Part shown: positions 56,871 through 64,000 of the stretch, one piece after another
How positions within the stretch are numbered: position 1 is the first letter of the stretch
Layout: each line of letters opens with the position of its first letter
The notes under the pieces: generated by a model
Told to the model about the DNA's origin: nothing
What the model saw: only the letters and a program-made list of their open reading frames with translations
The model's database searches: none
Assembly: GCA_002404895.1 (NCBI GenBank)
Contig: DHKO01000002.1
Location: 18,831-82,830 of the forward strand
Source: Treponema sp. UBA4692
Lineage (GTDB): Bacteria; Spirochaetota; Spirochaetia; Treponematales; Treponemataceae
Direction: 5' to 3'
Length of the DNA stretch: 64,000 bases
Program-made: the position numbers and the translations under genes

Positions 56871-56936
56871 CTAGCATTTAAGAACGTTGGCGGCTCAAGG
56901 CAAAAGCAAAGCTGCCAGATTTGGAGGATTAAAAAA

Positions 56937-57440
56937 ATGAAAAAGATTATCGCTACATTGACAGCAATCGCAGCGGCAATGACACTCGGCGCATTCGCAG
57001 AGAAATATGTTTCTGCAAACGACCTGGAGCTTGGAACAGTCGCAGAGGACAAAGCTCTTGAAGATGACTTTGTAATCAAGGCGACAGCGGAAAAAATCGT
57101 TGAAATCACAAAGCAGTCTTCAGACGCTCCTAACTCAGTTGGCGATGAGACTTTCACACAGAGAATCAAAATCGGCGGAGCTGGAAATCCAACTTGCCGC
57201 TCAATCCAGTTTCCTGCAAAGGCAGGACAGAAAGTAACAGTATATGCGAAATCTTCATCAAAAACAGACAACAGAATCGTTGCGGTTCTCGCTGAGGACG
57301 GAACACAGGTCGGAACTTCTGAGGCTGCGGCTTACGCTGAAGAAATCTCAGTCGGAAGCGTGACTCTTCCTGCTGACGGAAACTATTTCGTAACTTCTGG
57401 AAAATCAGGAATCTACATCTACGAAATCATCGTTGAGTAA
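56937..57440 (+). CDS. Small secreted beta-sandwich protein of the pectin locus
   Basis: Exported protein (167 aa): signal peptide 1-21 (IIATLTAIAAAMTLGAFA), then one beta domain. QRIKIGGAGNPTCRSIQFP, KVTVYAKSSSKTDNRIVAVL and LPADGNYFVTSGKSGIYIYE form the pattern of a module found at the ends of secreted bacterial pectate lyases, here as a free protein. It may bind pectin fragments or help the neighbouring lyase. Strong Shine-Dalgarno, structured leader, own terminator; probably abundant. The module assignment is by memory of the pattern and less certain than its secretion. Confidence 0.75.
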   Translation: MKKIIATLTAIAAAMTLGAFAEKYVSANDLELGTVAEDKALEDDFVIKATAEKIVEITKQSSDAPNSVGDETFTQRIKIGGAGNPTCRSIQFPAKAGQKVTVYAKSSSKTDNRIVAVLAEDGTQVGTSEAAAYAEEISVGSVTLPADGNYFVTSGKSGIYIYEIIVE

Positions 57441-57465
57441 ATAAAATTCTGTTTTAATTTACAAG

Positions 57466-57501
57466 AGCGCAGTTTTCTGAATTTCAGGGGCTGCGCTTTT
57501 T
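57466..57501 (+). terminator. Intrinsic terminator before the pectate lyase gene
   Basis: AGCGCAG (57466-57472) with CTGCGCT (57491-57497), inner CTGA/TCAG stem, then TTTTT. Confidence 0.85.
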
Positions 57502-57580
57502 GTGTTAAAATGGCAAGGCTTAGCGTCAAAATCTGAACGCAAAAAATTAAAAAAGTATCAAACTTTAGAAGGAGTAACCG

Positions 57581-60500
57581 ATGAAAAAGACATTCATCAA
57601 AATGGCTCTAGCTCTTGCTTTGATTGGAGCAACGGCTGCTGGCGCGTTTGCACAGAAAGCAAGAAAACCGTGGAGCGAAGTGCCGAACCCGAAAATCACT
57701 TCGGTTGTGGCGGATTCAAAAAATCCAAAAGTGATTATCGTAAACTTCGACATGGACACGCCAAGAGACAATTCCGGCGCGGACAAGGCGACAGTTGTTG
57801 TCTCAGGACCTTCAAGCAAGACAGCCCAGGTTGGAAAAACACGGAACAAGGCAAAAAAGGCTGAAATCGAGCTTGATGTCTCTGGAACTTACACAATCGT
57901 TGTGAAAGGCTACAGAAACGAGGAGAAAACCTCGCACGACTCAGAGCCTGCAAGCTACACTTTCACGCTGCCGCTCGCAAAGCCTGCTCTCTCGCTCTTG
58001 AACGTTGGAGACGCGACAATCAATGCTGAATGGTCTCCTGTTGACGAGGCGACCGGCTATGTTCTTTCGTACACAGCGAACGGAAAAACTGTGAATCTGC
58101 CTGAGACAAAATCTCTTTCAGAAAAAATCACAGGCCTTAAAGTCGGAGACGTTGCGAATGTGAAAGTTACCGCGCTTCGCGGAAAAGACTCTTCCGTTTC
58201 TGATTCTGTAAGAAAAACCGTAAGACAGGACGCTGAGCGAGTCTGGGAATTCACAGAATTCGGAACCTCAACAAATCCTGAAAGAAACCGCTACGAGCTT
58301 TTGGACGCTGACAATCTGAAAGTCCGCCTTCTTTCATGTACCTACAACCCGAAAACAGGAAACATCATCGACAAGGGCGGAAAATACGAGTCTTTCTTCG
58401 ACGGAATGTCGTTCTATTACACAAAAATAGACCCGAGAAAAGAGAATTTCGAGCTTACCGTAACTGTAACAGTTGACTATCACAACCCGATTGCAGACGG
58501 ACAGGAAGGATTCGGCGTTCTCGCGCTTGACCAGCTTGGAGTTGACGGGCAGCCGATGATTATCGCCTACAACAACTCGACAGGAATTGTGTCAAGAAAA
58601 TTCACAACGCACGTGAATGGCGCGAAAAAGGAAATCAAGAACGGAATCGGCTACCGCGCTGTAACAGGTCTGACCGAGGGAATCATCTCGCAGGGCGACG
58701 CCGCAATCAAAAAGATGGCTTCGAGCATTTACGAGGCGTTCAGCTATGACCAGGCGGCAGACGCAGTAAAGACAGGAGACGTTTACCGCGTAACTCTCAA
58801 AAAAGACAACACTGGCTACCATTCAATCTACAAGAGAGCGATTGCCTCAGAGGGAACTGTCGAGGAGTACATTCTCTACGATACAAAAAACACAAAGCTT
58901 CTCCAGCTCGACTCTGACTGGATTTATGTGGGATTCAGCGTGGCGCGCGGATGCAATGCGACTTTCAGCGATGTTGTATTCAAGACATCTGACCCGAAAA
59001 ACGACCCGCCAGCTCTTCCAGAGCCGCCGGAGCTTGTCCCGCTTGCTGTAACAATCGACTGTCCTTCAACATACACATCAAAATCTTATCCGTTTGCGAT
59101 GATTTCAAACGCGAAAGGAACAATCCATGTTGAGGACAAGCACGGAAACGTTGTAATCGACAAAGACCCGGTTGAGGCGAACACATACTACAGAAAAGAC
59201 ATCAAGATAAAAGTTCCTTCAACAAACGACTGGAACGTCACTTTCGACCCGGAAGACAAATGGCAGCCGGGCGAGAATCAGGTTATCGCGCAGTACAACG
59301 ACGAAGACGGACGATATGAGGAAAACTACAAGAGCGTAACTTATGTCCACTCGGTTTCTTCGCTTGTATTCAAAGGCAAGAACCTTTACGTCGGCAAAAA
59401 CGGCTCGATTTTCGGAAAGGGAACAAAAGACGACCCGATTGACCTTGACTCTGCAATCAAATACCTGCAGCCGGGCCAGACAGCTCTTCTTCTCCCTGGA
59501 AGATATTTCCCTACAAAGAATCTTGAGATTGAAAGAGGAAACAGCGGAACTGCAAAGAAACGCAAGGTTATCAAGTCGGCAGACCCGAAAAACCGCGCGA
59601 TTCTTGACTTCACATCTTACTCAGGAACAAACAGCGCAGTAAACCTTTTCGGCGACTACTGGACACTCGAAAATTTCGACATCACAAATTCTCCTGAGAA
59701 CAGCAAGGCTTTGCAGATTGGCGGAAGCTACAACGAAATCAGAATGGTTGACACTTACCTCAACAAGGACACAGGAATCCAGATTTCAGGCCGCTCTACA
59801 GAAAGCACTGACATGTGGCCTCACGACAACCTTGTTTACGGCTGCGAGTCGTTCGGAAACTCTGACCCTGCGCAGAACAACGCCGACGGTTTCGCTTCAA
59901 AGCTCACTTCTGGAAAAGGCAACGTCTTCAGAAACTGCGTATCTCACCACAACGTAGACGACGGCTGGGACTTGTACTCAAAAGTCGAGACAGGCGCAAT
60001 CGGCGAAGTTCTGGTTGAAAACTGCATCGCCTACGCAAACGGAACAAAGCTCGACCTTTCAGGAAAAGGCGACGGAAACGGCTTCAAGATGGGCGGCGAC
60101 GGAATCGCTGTAAAGCACGTCCTCAGAAACTCAATCTCTTGGGGCAACGGCGCAAACGGAATCACCTGTAACTCAAACCCTGCATTGATTCTTGACCGCG
60201 TAACAGCATTCGGAAACGCGGCCTACAACATCGCGCTCTACGGAAAAGGAAACGAAGGCCAGAATCCTAGAATCTTCGAGACAGACGGAGTTCTCTCATT
60301 CGAGGGCGGACAGGGCGACAACATCAAAGAGAAGCCGGACTTGCTCAAGGAAAACACTTTCTACTTTGACGGCGCAAAAACAAAGAACGCAAGCGGAAAA
60401 GTTCTTTCCGCAAAAGATTCTTTTGTCCGCGTTGACTGGGAGGGCTACAACAACGGCTACAATGCCGACGGAACTTTCAACAGAATTCCGCGCGATGAGA

Positions 60501-60586
60501 ACGGAGTTTTCAACCTTGGAGACCTGTTCAAGAAGACAGACGCTGTTCCGGCTGATGTCGGCGCAGACTACAACAACTTGAAGTAG
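57581..60586 (+). CDS. Secreted pectate lyase, polysaccharide lyase family 9
   Basis: Exported enzyme (1001 aa) cleaving polygalacturonate by beta-elimination. Signal peptide 1-24 (LALALIGATAAGAFAQ). Residues ~30-125 and ~130-215 look like two fibronectin-III-type domains (WSPVDEATGYVLSYTANGKT). Residues ~220-480 form a carbohydrate-binding-like sandwich (WEFTEFGTST onward); ~485-600 form another beta domain. From ~605 on there is a right-handed beta-helix of PL9 type: YVGKNGSIFGKGTKDDPIDL, then NADGFASKLTSGKGNVFRNC with the calcium Asp769 and catalytic Lys774, and NVDDGWDLYSKVETG. Shine-Dalgarno AGAAGGAG. A strong terminator follows. Confidence 0.92.
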   Translation: MKKTFIKMALALALIGATAAGAFAQKARKPWSEVPNPKITSVVADSKNPKVIIVNFDMDTPRDNSGADKATVVVSGPSSKTAQVGKTRNKAKKAEIELDVSGTYTIVVKGYRNEEKTSHDSEPASYTFTLPLAKPALSLLNVGDATINAEWSPVDEATGYVLSYTANGKTVNLPETKSLSEKITGLKVGDVANVKVTALRGKDSSVSDSVRKTVRQDAERVWEFTEFGTSTNPERNRYELLDADNLKVRLLSCTYNPKTGNIIDKGGKYESFFDGMSFYYTKIDPRKENFELTVTVTVDYHNPIADGQEGFGVLALDQLGVDGQPMIIAYNNSTGIVSRKFTTHVNGAKKEIKNGIGYRAVTGLTEGIISQGDAAIKKMASSIYEAFSYDQAADAVKTGDVYRVTLKKDNTGYHSIYKRAIASEGTVEEYILYDTKNTKLLQLDSDWIYVGFSVARGCNATFSDVVFKTSDPKNDPPALPEPPELVPLAVTIDCPSTYTSKSYPFAMISNAKGTIHVEDKHGNVVIDKDPVEANTYYRKDIKIKVPSTNDWNVTFDPEDKWQPGENQVIAQYNDEDGRYEENYKSVTYVHSVSSLVFKGKNLYVGKNGSIFGKGTKDDPIDLDSAIKYLQPGQTALLLPGRYFPTKNLEIERGNSGTAKKRKVIKSADPKNRAILDFTSYSGTNSAVNLFGDYWTLENFDITNSPENSKALQIGGSYNEIRMVDTYLNKDTGIQISGRSTESTDMWPHDNLVYGCESFGNSDPAQNNADGFASKLTSGKGNVFRNCVSHHNVDDGWDLYSKVETGAIGEVLVENCIAYANGTKLDLSGKGDGNGFKMGGDGIAVKHVLRNSISWGNGANGITCNSNPALILDRVTAFGNAAYNIALYGKGNEGQNPRIFETDGVLSFEGGQGDNIKEKPDLLKENTFYFDGAKTKNASGKVLSAKDSFVRVDWEGYNNGYNADGTFNRIPRDENGVFNLGDLFKKTDAVPADVGADYNNLK

Positions 60587-60651
60587 CCCTTGAAATTTTG
60601 CGCAGGTGTCCGAAACGCTTGTGCAAAAACTTGCAAGACAATTCGGATTTC

Positions 60652-60692
60652 GGCGGACAGGAAAGCGACATTTCCTGTCCGCCGTTTTTTTT
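60652..60692 (+). terminator. Intrinsic terminator of the pectate lyase gene
   Basis: GGCGGACAGGAAA (60652-60664), loop GCGACA, TTTCCTGTCCGCC (60671-60683), then G and T8 (60685-60692). Perfect 13-bp stem. Confidence 0.95.
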
Positions 60693-60694
60693 GC

Positions 60695-60700
60695 TATAAT
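60695..60700 (+). promoter_or_regulatory. -10 box of the DTW gene, leaderless arrangement
   Basis: Perfect TATAAT ends six bases before the ATG at 60707. It abuts the pectate lyase terminator. No Shine-Dalgarno sequence fits between. Confidence 0.5.
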
Positions 60701-60706
60701 CACCTT

Positions 60707-61387
60707 ATGCGCGAATTTTGCTACAAATGTTTTAGGCCGAAAGAAACCTGCCTTTGCAAATATCTAAAGCCGTTCGACCCGGGAATCAAATTTGTTTTCC
60801 TTATGCACCCGAAAGAGGCCAAGCGGCAGCGGACAGGAACTGGAAGAGTCGCCAGCGCGGGGCTTATAGACTCGGAAATTCTTGTAGGAATCGATTTCAC
60901 AAAAAACGAGCGGCTTTGCGCTCTTCTTTCAGACCCGCAGTATTATCCTGTTCTTCTTTATCCTGACGAGAATGCGTGGAATTCAAAAAAGGAAGGATTC
61001 AAGGAAGCAGTCGGAAACAAAAAGCTTCTCGCAATCATAATCGACTCCACATGGTTCTGCTCAAAAAAGATGATTCGCCTAAGCTCGAACATAATGGCAT
61101 TGCCGAAACTGAGCTTTTCAAACAAATACAAGTCAATTTTCACTTTCAAGAAAGAGCCTTCGGAGGAGTGCGTCTCGACAATCGAAACCTGCTATTATCT
61201 GATAAGGGAAACGCAGGAAGCCGGAATCGCAGACAAGAACGCAAATCCGGAATGCCTGATGGACGCTTTCAAGGAGCTTATCAAGATGCAGCTTCAAAAG
61301 GAAAACGACAGAATCGAGGGAAAACTCCCGAACAGCCACGCAAGCGACTTCAAATACACAAAGAAAAAGGAAGTTCCAGATTTCTAA
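60707..61387 (+). CDS. DTW-domain tRNA-uridine aminocarboxypropyltransferase
   Basis: Predicted TapT-like enzyme (226 aa) adding the 3-amino-3-carboxypropyl group of SAM to uridine in tRNA (acp3U). Zinc-type Cys cluster at the N-terminus: CYKC and CLC (Cys5, 8, 15, 17). The family motif DSTW is at 113-116. A conserved RTGTGR lies near 42, and CSKKMIRLSS follows the DTW motif. The ATG at 60707 begins the conserved REFCYKC; an in-frame upstream ATG at 60590 runs through the terminator and is rejected. The stop overlaps the convergent GH3 gene by four bases. No tRNA-modification neighbours. Confidence 0.9.
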   Translation: MREFCYKCFRPKETCLCKYLKPFDPGIKFVFLMHPKEAKRQRTGTGRVASAGLIDSEILVGIDFTKNERLCALLSDPQYYPVLLYPDENAWNSKKEGFKEAVGNKKLLAIIIDSTWFCSKKMIRLSSNIMALPKLSFSNKYKSIFTFKKEPSEECVSTIETCYYLIRETQEAGIADKNANPECLMDAFKELIKMQLQKENDRIEGKLPNSHASDFKYTKKKEVPDF

Positions 61388-63078
61388 TTCAGCGGAAGCT
61401 CGCCATGAGGCTCGTACTCTCCTGAAAGCGCGCCGAACAAGGCATTGAACGTGAACGGAGAATAGCTGTAGCCGAGCAGAATCGTGTCCGCCCAGTCAAA
61501 TCTCAAGACAGGAACAGGCGAAAGCACCGACATCACTATGACGCGTTTTCCCGAATTCTTGAGGCGCGAAGCGATTTGCGCGCTTCTCTCGTTCGCCACG
61601 CAGATTATGATTGTGTCGTAGCTCCGCGCGGTCGCCTCGATGTTGTTGCTCATCCAGTCAGTCTGGTTCGGGCCAAGCTCATAGTCATACTTGAACTGCG
61701 CGCAGTCGCCGTAGCGTTTTTTCGCCTCGTCGAAAAATTCCGGGAACTGGTTCTGTCCTGCAAGAAGAATTTTTTCTCCCGACGCAGGCTTATATGGAAA
61801 ATCGCCTTTTTTATACGCCGTAACCGAGCGGCACGCCTGCGAAAGGAAAAATCTCTGGCCGTCCCTGTCCGGAACTTTCTCATGCAAAGTCTCAATCTCA
61901 GGATAAAGAGGAGCGGCATTCTCGCTCTTAAAATACTCAAGCTTATGAAGAATCACATTCCGGGCAGCATTTTTCACTTTTTCCCTAAATTCAGAATCAT
62001 TTTGCATTGTTTCAAGATTAAGAGTCCAGAGCCGGTCGTTAAAGTCGGCGGTCTTTGAAAAAATTATTATGTCATTTCCGGCGGCAATCGCCATCTGAAC
62101 CGCCTTTGAAACAGTTCCGGCGTAGCCCCACGCGCCTTCCATCTGCATATCATCTGTGATAATCAGGCCTTTGTAGCCAAGCTCGCCGCGAAGGATGTCC
62201 GTAAGAAAATATTTTGAGAGGGAGGCCGGCTCTCCGCTAGGCAGAATCCGAGGGAAGCTCAAATGCGCGCTCATTATCGCAGGAATATTCTCGGCAATCA
62301 GAAATTTAAAAGGGACAAGCTCGCGGTTTTCAAGCGTTTTCAGGTCAATGTTGATTTGAGGAAGCTTAGTGTGCGAGTCAAGGCTTGTGTCTCCGTGCCC
62401 CGGAAAATGCTTCGCAGTCGGAATAACGCCCGCCGCAATGGAACCTGCTGTGAACGCGCTTCCCAAAAGCCCTGCCGCCTCGGAATCCGCTCCGAAAGAA
62501 CGCGGACCGATTACAGACGAGTTGTGATTTGTGTAAAGGTCAACGGTCGGAGCAAAATTCATATTGATTCCAAGAGCCTTTATCTCGCGCGAGATATAAT
62601 ACGCGCTGTAGTAAGCGTCTATCGGATATTGAGACGCGCCAATCGCCATATTTCCCGGCGTGTCGGAAGTGTCGCCTTTCACGTGCCGAATCCAGCCGCC
62701 TTCCTGGTCAGTCGCTACAAAAAGAGGAATCCTAAATCGTCTGTTCTGTGATTTTTTTTGAAGCAAGCTAACCGATTTTGCGACAAGCTCCGTATTGTCC
62801 GTGTTCCAGCCGAAAACTTTCACGCTTCCAAGCCCGCGCTCAGAAACCCAGGCATTCAAAAGCGCGCTAGGCTCAGAGCCAGCCCAGCCGAACATCAGAA
62901 TCTGCGAGAGGCAATCCTCGTCCGTCATTTTTGAAATCAGAAAATCCGCAAGCTGCTCGTTCGGAAAATCGCTCCAAAAATCTGCATTGTCTGGAATATT
63001 TTGAGTCTGTGAAAACGAATTCTGTGAAAAAGAAAGCAAGGCAAAAACTGCCGCGAGAAGTGAAAAAGCTTTTTTCAT
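61384..63078 (-). CDS. Secreted glycoside hydrolase family 3 (NagZ-like)
   Basis: Exported GH3 enzyme (564 aa). Signal peptide 1-23 (AFSLLAAVFALLSFSQNSFS). Catalytic barrel: PLFVATDQEGGWIRHVKG, MNFAPTVDLYTN, TAKHFPGHGDTSLDSH with the catalytic His/Asp loop typical of beta-N-acetylhexosaminidases (NagZ), and the nucleophile in GLIITDDMQMEG. A C-terminal alpha/beta sandwich domain (~390-564) ends PHGELPLN. This indicates a beta-N-acetylglucosaminidase rather than a beta-glucosidase. It could act in cell-wall turnover or glycan digestion. The ATG at 63078 is preferred; an upstream in-frame start at 63252 would run through the tRNA. Confidence 0.9.
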   Translation of the reverse strand: MKKAFSLLAAVFALLSFSQNSFSQTQNIPDNADFWSDFPNEQLADFLISKMTDEDCLSQILMFGWAGSEPSALLNAWVSERGLGSVKVFGWNTDNTELVAKSVSLLQKKSQNRRFRIPLFVATDQEGGWIRHVKGDTSDTPGNMAIGASQYPIDAYYSAYYISREIKALGINMNFAPTVDLYTNHNSSVIGPRSFGADSEAAGLLGSAFTAGSIAAGVIPTAKHFPGHGDTSLDSHTKLPQINIDLKTLENRELVPFKFLIAENIPAIMSAHLSFPRILPSGEPASLSKYFLTDILRGELGYKGLIITDDMQMEGAWGYAGTVSKAVQMAIAAGNDIIIFSKTADFNDRLWTLNLETMQNDSEFREKVKNAARNVILHKLEYFKSENAAPLYPEIETLHEKVPDRDGQRFFLSQACRSVTAYKKGDFPYKPASGEKILLAGQNQFPEFFDEAKKRYGDCAQFKYDYELGPNQTDWMSNNIEATARSYDTIIICVANERSAQIASRLKNSGKRVIVMSVLSPVPVLRFDWADTILLGYSYSPFTFNALFGALSGEYEPHGELPLN

Positions 63079-63161
63079 AAGGTAAAAATCGATTTTTTTA
63101 TTATATCGAATCGAAAGACTATAGACAAACGTTTTGATTTGGGTTATATTATTAGCACTTC

Positions 63162-63233
63162 GGCGTCTTATCCAAGCGGTAAGGAAGCGGTCTGCAAAAC
63201 CGTTATGCAGCAGTTCGATTCTGCTAGACGCCT
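63162..63233 (+). tRNA. tRNA-Cys (GCA)
   Basis: Cloverleaf of 72 bases: acceptor GGCGTCT (63162-63168) with AGACGCC (63226-63232), D arm TCC/GGA, anticodon stem GCGGT/ACCGT around loop CTGCAAA with anticodon GCA (63194-63196), T stem AGCAG/CTGCT with loop TTCGATT. Discriminator base T, as usual for tRNA-Cys. CCA is not encoded. The promoter -10 may be TATATT near 63145. A terminator follows at once. Confidence 0.96.
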
Positions 63234-63240
63234 TTTCAAA

Positions 63241-63267
63241 AAAGAGTCGCAAATGCGGCTCTTTTTT
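63241..63267 (+). terminator. Intrinsic terminator of the tRNA-Cys gene
   Basis: AAAGAGTCGC, loop AAAT, GCGGCTCTTT (63241-63264 with one T-G pair), then a T run to 63267. Confidence 0.9.
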
Positions 63268-63315
63268 GTTTTCCGGGTCTGTCTTGGCAAAGCCGGGACT
63301 CGTTTTTATATATTT

Positions 63316-63349
63316 GCTGGTTTTTCGAAAGTCAAACCAGCATTTTTTT
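63316..63349 (+). terminator. Second intrinsic terminator downstream of tRNA-Cys
   Basis: GCTGGTTT (63316-63323), 10-base loop, AAACCAGC (63334-63341), then A and T7. It faces the end of the leftward membrane-protein gene and may act as a back-up. Confidence 0.75.
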
Positions 63350-63363
63350 ACATGACAACAATT

Positions 63364-63891
63364 TTAGTTTTCCGCCTTCAGCTCTGGCGCAACGGAAAGA
63401 ATCGCCTGCACAACCTGATTTCTAAGCTCCTCGGTCGGAAATCCAAAATCCACCTGCTTTCCGTTCTTCAGGACAGCTTTCAAAAATCTCTTGTCAACGC
63501 CGGTTGTCTCCTCGTCATCTTCATAAGAAAGAGTCGGAAAAAGCTCAATCTCGTCATAAAAATAAGAGTAAGTTCCGTAAAGGATTTTTTTCTCGTAAAC
63601 TCCGGCGTTGTTTGAAATCATCAGGTCTCGCACGGCAATCTCGCCTGCGATAAGCGCAACCAGAACAAACATCGCATCAAGATAAAGCGCGAAATTCCGA
63701 AAGCAAATCGCGCCAATCATCGCGGCGGCGAAAATCATAATTGCAAAATCCTTCGCCGAAACGTTGCCCGGCAATTTCAAAAGCAGTTTTCCGGCGTTCA
63801 AGACAACGAACTTCCGGCGCACGAAAAAAGACGCGAGCAGGCCAAGATAGGCGATTCCGCCGACAATCGAAATCAAGAATTTGTATTCCAT
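63364..63891 (-). CDS. Small membrane protein of unknown function
   Basis: Membrane protein (175 aa). Helices near 3-23 (YKFLISIVGGIAYLGLLASF), ~50-66 (DFAIMIFAAAMIGAICF) and ~70-88 (LYLDAMFVLVALIAGEIAV). A cytoplasmic C-terminal domain follows, FLKAVLKNGKQVDFGFPTEE, similar to PH-like domains of small bacterial membrane proteins. Start at ATG 63891 with GGGAGA upstream; a start at 63903 is in frame. Not assigned to a known family. Confidence 0.75.
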   Translation of the reverse strand: MEYKFLISIVGGIAYLGLLASFFVRRKFVVLNAGKLLLKLPGNVSAKDFAIMIFAAAMIGAICFRNFALYLDAMFVLVALIAGEIAVRDLMISNNAGVYEKKILYGTYSYFYDEIELFPTLSYEDDEETTGVDKRFLKAVLKNGKQVDFGFPTEELRNQVVQAILSVAPELKAEN

Positions 63892-63947
63892 AAAATCTCC
63901 CATAAAAAGTCAAGATTAAAACTTCAGTTTTAGGATTTACTTTTTAA

Positions 63948-63975
63948 GTTGTTTCGCAACGAAGTGAGAAACAAC
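63948..63975. repeat. Inverted repeat at the right edge
   Basis: GTTGTTTC (63948-63955) with GAAACAAC (63968-63975), 12-base loop. It lies in the gap upstream of the last gene, with nothing coding to the window end. Confidence 0.5.
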
Positions 63976-64000
63976 CGATGATAAGAAAGTTTGCGACGCA

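Noticed and set aside
56871..56936. c-di-GMP riboswitch, suggested by GGCAAAAGCAAAGC in the leader
   Set aside because: The segment is too short and lacks the second helix and the receptor of the known class; only loose similarity of GCAAAGC.
60590..60706. N-terminal extension of the DTW gene
   Set aside because: The extra 39 codons translate the pectate lyase terminator; the conserved part starts at 60707.
63079..63252. N-terminal extension of the GH3 gene
   Set aside because: The upstream frame crosses the tRNA-Cys gene on the other strand and would hide the signal peptide that starts at 63078.

Overview
The window reads as chromosomal DNA of a host-associated, saccharolytic spirochete of the genus Treponema or a close relative. 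The main evidence is a typical treponemal FlaB flagellin (30530-31390) behind a sigma-28-like promoter, many Ser-rich lipoproteins with short lipoboxes, a MurA whose active-site Cys is Asp, poly-G tracts placed at promoters or start sites, and treponeme-type housekeeping genes. A secreted family 9 pectate lyase, an acetyl-esterase-like hydrolase, a GH43 and a GH3 enzyme point to a pectin-using gut or rumen species. The species assignment is inference.

Layout: 1-38 is the first codons of a gene leaving the window. 374-5260 holds an antiporter-EIIA fusion, pepT and murA. 5396-8822 (minus) holds two adjacent membrane proteins and a STAS protein. 8977-14059 holds a SPOUT methyltransferase and, on minus, a tight operon prc, rsmE, wecG-like glycosyltransferase and a sigma-54 activator without a DNA-binding domain. 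14119-18388 has a MinD/FlhG-like ATPase, lgt and transketolase. 18475-22716 (minus) is a two-component operon with a secreted first gene and an unknown last gene. 22921-26446 is an ECF S component with trkA-trkH. 26474-30115 (minus) has GH43 and a split flavin reductase (FAD lipoprotein plus separate FMN-binding protein). 30530-31390 is flaB. 31554-35766 (minus) is a three-gene envelope operon whose predicted promoter contains a G10 tract. 36135-40286 has a second RsmE, a metalloprotease lipoprotein and an ABC ATPase. 40680-43868 is dnaX-ybaB-recR, with a likely programmed frameshift in dnaX. 44395-46176 is a diguanylate cyclase with a G8 tract at its start. 46393-50908 has purD, then an HTH-TPR regulator followed by four small secreted proteins. 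51134-54904 (minus) has glnN and a HisA-HisI-HisE fusion. 55541-60586 is the pectin locus. 60707-63891 has a DTW tRNA-modification enzyme, a GH3 enzyme, tRNA-Cys and a small membrane protein.

Recurring non-coding structure is the most unusual aspect. Many genes have a -10-like hexamer ending 6-7 bases before the start codon and no Shine-Dalgarno sequence, which suggests leaderless mRNAs. Two arrays of 22-bp tandem repeats lie at 2539-2649 and 35911-36065. A 143-bp element occurs twice in inverted orientation (30194-30336, 55034-55176), and a related structured element lies at 40527-40627. Short hairpin repeats built on GCTGAA/TTCAGC and TTCCGAA/TTCGGAA are scattered through the larger gaps.

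The best candidates for undescribed biology are the HTH-TPR regulator with adjacent small secreted peptides (47754-50908), the possible poly-G phase switching of an envelope operon and a c-di-GMP synthase, and the leaderless promoter class. All coordinates and motifs were read by eye. Family names rest on motif recognition, not on database searches.
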